Assembly (NCBI GenBank): GCA_034002405.1
Contig: JAVFAS010000010.1
Span: 1-64,000, forward strand
Origin: SZUA-365 sp034002405
GTDB taxonomy: Bacteria > Bacteroidota > Ignavibacteria > SZUA-365
Length of the DNA: 64,000 nucleotides
Reading direction: 5' to 3'
In this document: in pieces, positions 60,926-64,000 of the stretch
Numbering within the stretch: the stretch's first letter is position 1
How the letters are laid out: every line of letters starts with the position of its first letter
Made by a program: the position numbers and the translations under genes
The notes under the pieces: model-generated
Told to the model about the DNA's origin: nothing
Databases searched by the model: none
Seen by the model: only the letters and a program-made list of their open reading frames with translations

Positions 60926-63741
60926 ATTTCACACTTTGGCATCGCATCACCGCGGCGGTCGTCTTTCTGATTTCCACCGTCGTCTTTCTGCTCACCGTCG
61001 CACCCACGATTTCGTTTTGGGACTGTGGGGAATTCATCACCGCCGCGGTGACCATGGGGGTGCCGCATCCCCCGGGAGCGCCGTTCTTCCAGCTCATCGG
61101 CCGCATGTTCTCCCTGTTGCCCTTCAGCGACGACCTCGGATTCCGCGTCAACCTCATGTCGACGTTCTCGAGTTCGCTGACCGTGCTCTTCGTCTATCTC
61201 ACCTCGATCCGCCTCCTGCGTCAGTGGAAAGGCGAGCCGCAATCGCCGATGGCGGCCCTCGGCATGCTGATCTCCGCGGCGACCGGGGCGCTGATCCTTT
61301 CCTTCAGTGACACGTTCTGGTTCAACGCCTCCGAGGCCGAAGTCTACGGCATCGGCATGTTCTTCATCTCGGCGGTCGTCTGGATCGGCCTCGAATGGTA
61401 TTTCCACATCGGCGTCTTCAATTCCGAACGCTCGCTGCTGCTGATCGCCTACTTGATGGGACTCTCGATCGGCGTTCACCTTCTTTCCCTGCTCGCACTG
61501 TTCTTCGTGTTTTTCCTCGTCTATTTCCGCGAGCGCAACCGCGAGGACATCAACGCCAGGACCCTGGTGCTCGCGCTCGCGATCATGGCGGCCGGGTTCG
61601 GAGTGATCTATCCCGGCATCGTCAAATACATTCCCGCCCTGCTCGGCAGTACCGGCGGGCTGATCTTCCTGTTCGTGATCCTCTTCGCGCTCATCGCCAC
61701 CGTCGCGATGAAGAAACTGCATCCGCAGTTGCGCATGGCCGCACTCGCCATCCTTCTGGTCACGCTCGGCTACAGCACCTATGTGATGGTGCCGATCCGT
61801 GCCAGCCAGCAGCCGGCGCTCAACGAGAACGCACCGGCGACACTCGAGGGACTCTACAGTTTTCTCAACCGTGACCAGTATGGCTCGTATCCGCTGCTGA
61901 AGGGACCGAACTACAGCGATCGCACGCGCAGCGTGGATTTCGGGAAGGAGGTCTTCCTTCCCCGCCGCTGGAGTCCGGACGCGGAACACGTGCAGAATTA
62001 CGCGAACTACAGCTCCGATCTGGATTATTTCCTCTCCTATCAGTTCGGGCATATCTACCTGCGTTATTTCCTCTGGAATTTCGTCGGCCGTGCCGGCGAC
62101 CTGCAAAACGCGCCGGTGGCCTTCATCGGTGAGGTGGATGATTGGTCGGAGAGCTCGGGATATCCCAACCGCTACTACGCCATCCCGCTGATTCTCGGAC
62201 TGATCGGTATGTACTATCATTTCCGCAAGGATTATCGCACGGGCACGGCCTTCGCCGTTCTGTTCTTCATCATGGGCATCGGCCTGGTCCTCTATTTCAA
62301 CATGGTCAATCCACAGGTGCGGGAACGTGATTACTTCTTCGTCGGCTCCTTCTTCGCGTTCGCGATCTGGACCGGCATCGGGGTCTACGGCCTCATCGAC
62401 CTGTTGCTGACGAGAATTGGCCGCAATGAGGCGGTAGGCGTGGCGTTGGCGGTGCTCATGCTCGTGGCGGGACCGGTGAACATGCTCGCGCAGAACTATC
62501 GGACCCATGACCGCCACTACAATTATGTGGCATTCGACTATGCCTACAATCTGCTGCAGAGCTGCGACCAGGACGCCATTCTTTTCACCGGCGGCGACAA
62601 CGACACCTTCCCCGTGTGGTATCTCCAGTACGCCGCGGGCATCCGCCGCGATGTGCGCGTGGTGAACCTCTCGCTGCTCAATACCTCCTGGTACAGCAAG
62701 CAGCTCAAGAACGAGCGTCCCTACGGGGCAAAGACCGTGGCGTTCAGTTACAGCGATACGGAACTCGATCAGATGCGTCCCGTGCAGTGGGAACCGCAGA
62801 ACCTCAGTATTCCGGTCGATCCGGAGGGGTTCAATCTGGGCTCCTTGGCCGAGCTGCCATACATCAAGAACCTGCCGCGGCTGCCGGAGAAGATTGACAT
62901 CACGGTGCAGTCGACCTACGTCGATCCGGCCGGAACGCAAGGAATCCGAGTCCAGGATATTCTGGTCATGGATATCCTCAATAACAATTTCAACACGCGG
63001 CCGATTTATTTCGCGCTCAGCACCGCGACCACCGACCGCGTTTCCCTCGACAACTATCTCGTGGTCGAGGGACTCGCGCAGCGCGTGGCACCCGTGGCGC
63101 TGCCGCAGCGCGGAAACCGCTACTACACCAATGTGAACACCGCGGTCACGCAGCGTCATCTGATGGACTTGCGCAGCGTGCCCGACAGCAACCGTGCGTT
63201 CGGCTTCATGTTCCGTGAGCTCAACAATCCGGAGATCAACCTCGACGAGGCAAGCACGAAGATGATCTATAGCTTCCGTGTGGCGCACATGGGACTGGCC
63301 CAGGTGATGCTGCAGGATGAAGGGAACATCGAAGGTGCCACGAAGGTGCTCGCGCAGATGGACAAGACCATTCCCGCGGAGTACCACGAATTCGATCGTT
63401 CCCTGCGCACCGATCTGACGAACATGTTTCTGATGCTGGGCGATACCACGCGGTATCGTGCGGCGGCGGACAAACTCGAAGCAGATTTTCTCAAGGAAAT
63501 GGAGAGCGACCCGACCGGGCAGAGGACGGGGCGCTCACCCGTCCTGTTCCTGCTCGAATACTATGACGTGACCGAGCAGTGGGACAAGGGCATCGGCATC
63601 CTGCAGAAGGTGCAGCAACTCTATCCCGATGATCCCATGGTCCTCGAGCGCATCCGGGAATTCCAGTCGTACATCGACGCCGGGAAGCGCGTGACGCCGG
63701 CGCCCGACACCACGGCCGCCTCCACCATGCCACAGCGATAG
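60922..63741 (+). CDS. DUF2723 (TMEM260-like) multi-pass protein
   Basis: 939 residues. It starts as ATGA over the previous stop. The N-terminus has the DUF2723 signature (LTVAPTISFWDCGEFITAAVTMGVPHPPGAPFFQLIGR), followed by about a dozen transmembrane segments to about 540, with HIYLRYFLWNFVGRAGD and the MVNPQVRERDYFFVGSFFAFAI block. A long periplasmic C-terminal region (about 545-940) includes TGGDNDTFPVWYLQY and TPR-like helices at the end. The human homologue TMEM260 is an O-mannosyltransferase of the GT-C type. The bacterial role is not established, but a sugar-transfer role on exported proteins or lipids is plausible. The next gene encodes a nucleotide-sugar enzyme. Confidence 0.92.
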   Translation: MNFTLWHRITAAVVFLISTVVFLLTVAPTISFWDCGEFITAAVTMGVPHPPGAPFFQLIGRMFSLLPFSDDLGFRVNLMSTFSSSLTVLFVYLTSIRLLRQWKGEPQSPMAALGMLISAATGALILSFSDTFWFNASEAEVYGIGMFFISAVVWIGLEWYFHIGVFNSERSLLLIAYLMGLSIGVHLLSLLALFFVFFLVYFRERNREDINARTLVLALAIMAAGFGVIYPGIVKYIPALLGSTGGLIFLFVILFALIATVAMKKLHPQLRMAALAILLVTLGYSTYVMVPIRASQQPALNENAPATLEGLYSFLNRDQYGSYPLLKGPNYSDRTRSVDFGKEVFLPRRWSPDAEHVQNYANYSSDLDYFLSYQFGHIYLRYFLWNFVGRAGDLQNAPVAFIGEVDDWSESSGYPNRYYAIPLILGLIGMYYHFRKDYRTGTAFAVLFFIMGIGLVLYFNMVNPQVRERDYFFVGSFFAFAIWTGIGVYGLIDLLLTRIGRNEAVGVALAVLMLVAGPVNMLAQNYRTHDRHYNYVAFDYAYNLLQSCDQDAILFTGGDNDTFPVWYLQYAAGIRRDVRVVNLSLLNTSWYSKQLKNERPYGAKTVAFSYSDTELDQMRPVQWEPQNLSIPVDPEGFNLGSLAELPYIKNLPRLPEKIDITVQSTYVDPAGTQGIRVQDILVMDILNNNFNTRPIYFALSTATTDRVSLDNYLVVEGLAQRVAPVALPQRGNRYYTNVNTAVTQRHLMDLRSVPDSNRAFGFMFRELNNPEINLDEASTKMIYSFRVAHMGLAQVMLQDEGNIEGATKVLAQMDKTIPAEYHEFDRSLRTDLTNMFLMLGDTTRYRAAADKLEADFLKEMESDPTGQRTGRSPVLFLLEYYDVTEQWDKGIGILQKVQQLYPDDPMVLERIREFQSYIDAGKRVTPAPDTTAASTMPQR

Positions 63742-63749
63742 GAGCGACG

Positions 63750-64000
63750 ATGCCACGAACGCTGATCACCGGCGGCGCCGGATTTCTCGGGAGCCATCTC
63801 TGCGATCGTCTGCTCGCGGAGGGGCATGACGTCCTATGCATGGACAACCTGATCACCGGCGACCTTGCGAATATCGAGCACCTGTTCGGCAATCCCGGCT
63901 TCCATTTCGTCAAATACGACGTGACCGAATTCATTCACGTCGAAGGCGGGCTCGATTACATCCTGCATTTCGCGTCCCCGGCGAGTCCGATCGACTATCT
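63750..64000 (+). CDS. UDP-glucuronate decarboxylase-like SDR epimerase (partial)
   Basis: Starts at the ATG at 63750 (AGGAG, five bases upstream, eight bases after the previous stop) and runs off the window after 83 codons. The N-terminal Rossmann motif is LITGGAGFLGSHLCDRLL (NAD), followed by GHDVLCMDNLITG and the ILHFASPASPIDY block characteristic of extended SDR enzymes close to UDP-glucuronate decarboxylase (UDP-xylose synthase). Active-site Tyr and Lys lie beyond the window. Probably co-transcribed with DUF2723. Confidence 0.85.
   Translation, partial: MPRTLITGGAGFLGSHLCDRLLAEGHDVLCMDNLITGDLANIEHLFGNPGFHFVKYDVTEFIHVEGGLDYILHFASPASPIDY

Noticed and set aside
1..64000. Search for tRNA, rRNA, IS elements, prophage and integrase-type attachment sites
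   Set aside because: No cloverleaf, rRNA-like stretch, transposase or integrase motif, or terminal inverted repeats with target duplications were recognised by reading; a dedicated scan would be needed to exclude small RNAs.

Overview
The window is high in G+C and carries no rRNA, tRNA, IS element, phage or CRISPR array. Several features point to the FCB group (Bacteroidota/Chlorobiota, probably Ignavibacteria- or Kapabacteria-like). Seven secreted proteins end in a FlgD-like/T9SS-type sorting tail, and there is a SusC-like carboxypeptidase-regulatory-domain beta-barrel protein, a DUF3098 protein, a DUF2723 protein and a DUF438-hemerythrin protein. Unlike typical Bacteroidia, many genes have strong GGAGG-type ribosome binding sites, and the visible promoters are TTGnnn-17-TAnnnT. 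This fits a lineage outside Bacteroidia. The exact taxon cannot be read from the sequence alone.

Layout. (1) 1-4521, minus strand: a translationally coupled operon of a sigma-like protein, a protein with a zinc anti-sigma (HxxxCxxC) motif, and a large protein joining a Lon/S16-like protease fold, one transmembrane helix, an Ig-like region and two LamG lectin-like domains (cut by the window edge). This is the best candidate for an undescribed system. (2) 4586-14143: a small membrane protein, a beta-helix/HYR surface protein, a short sorting-tail protein, a 1018-aa tail-fibre-like surface protein, and two paralogous LuxR-type regulators with degenerate receiver domains. Both regulators sit on promoters whose geometry implies leaderless mRNA. 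A shared 16-bp palindrome lies beside two of the surface-protein genes. (3) 14314-18884: an NSS-family sodium symporter with a 32-aa MetS-like small subunit, then a convergent TonB-receptor-like outer-membrane protein. (4) 19206-29327: an M1-like peptidase, a DUF438-hemerythrin-PAS-DUF2249 sensor, a vWA surface protein and several lipoproteins or secreted proteins. (5) 28.4-31.6 kb: a minisatellite-rich locus containing a 734-aa ORF that looks like a decayed AddB/AddA nuclease-helicase mosaic. (6) 31955-47514: four giant or medium secreted proteins (metzincin-like protease, BACON protein, LamG protein, ASH-repeat protein). (7) 47616-64000: a housekeeping block with rpsT, a CorC-like protein, PrsW, UDP-GlcNAc 2-epimerase, a glycosyltransferase, dusB, two envelope coiled-coil proteins, phoH, prfB with its programmed frameshift, a lolC/lolE/lolD-like lipoprotein exporter, DUF3098, DUF2723 and the start of a UDP-glucuronate decarboxylase-like gene.

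Taken together, the window is dominated by envelope biology: export and sorting of large surface proteins, lipoprotein trafficking and glycan synthesis, with local regulators placed beside the surface-protein genes. Function calls come from recognised motifs and family knowledge, with no database search.
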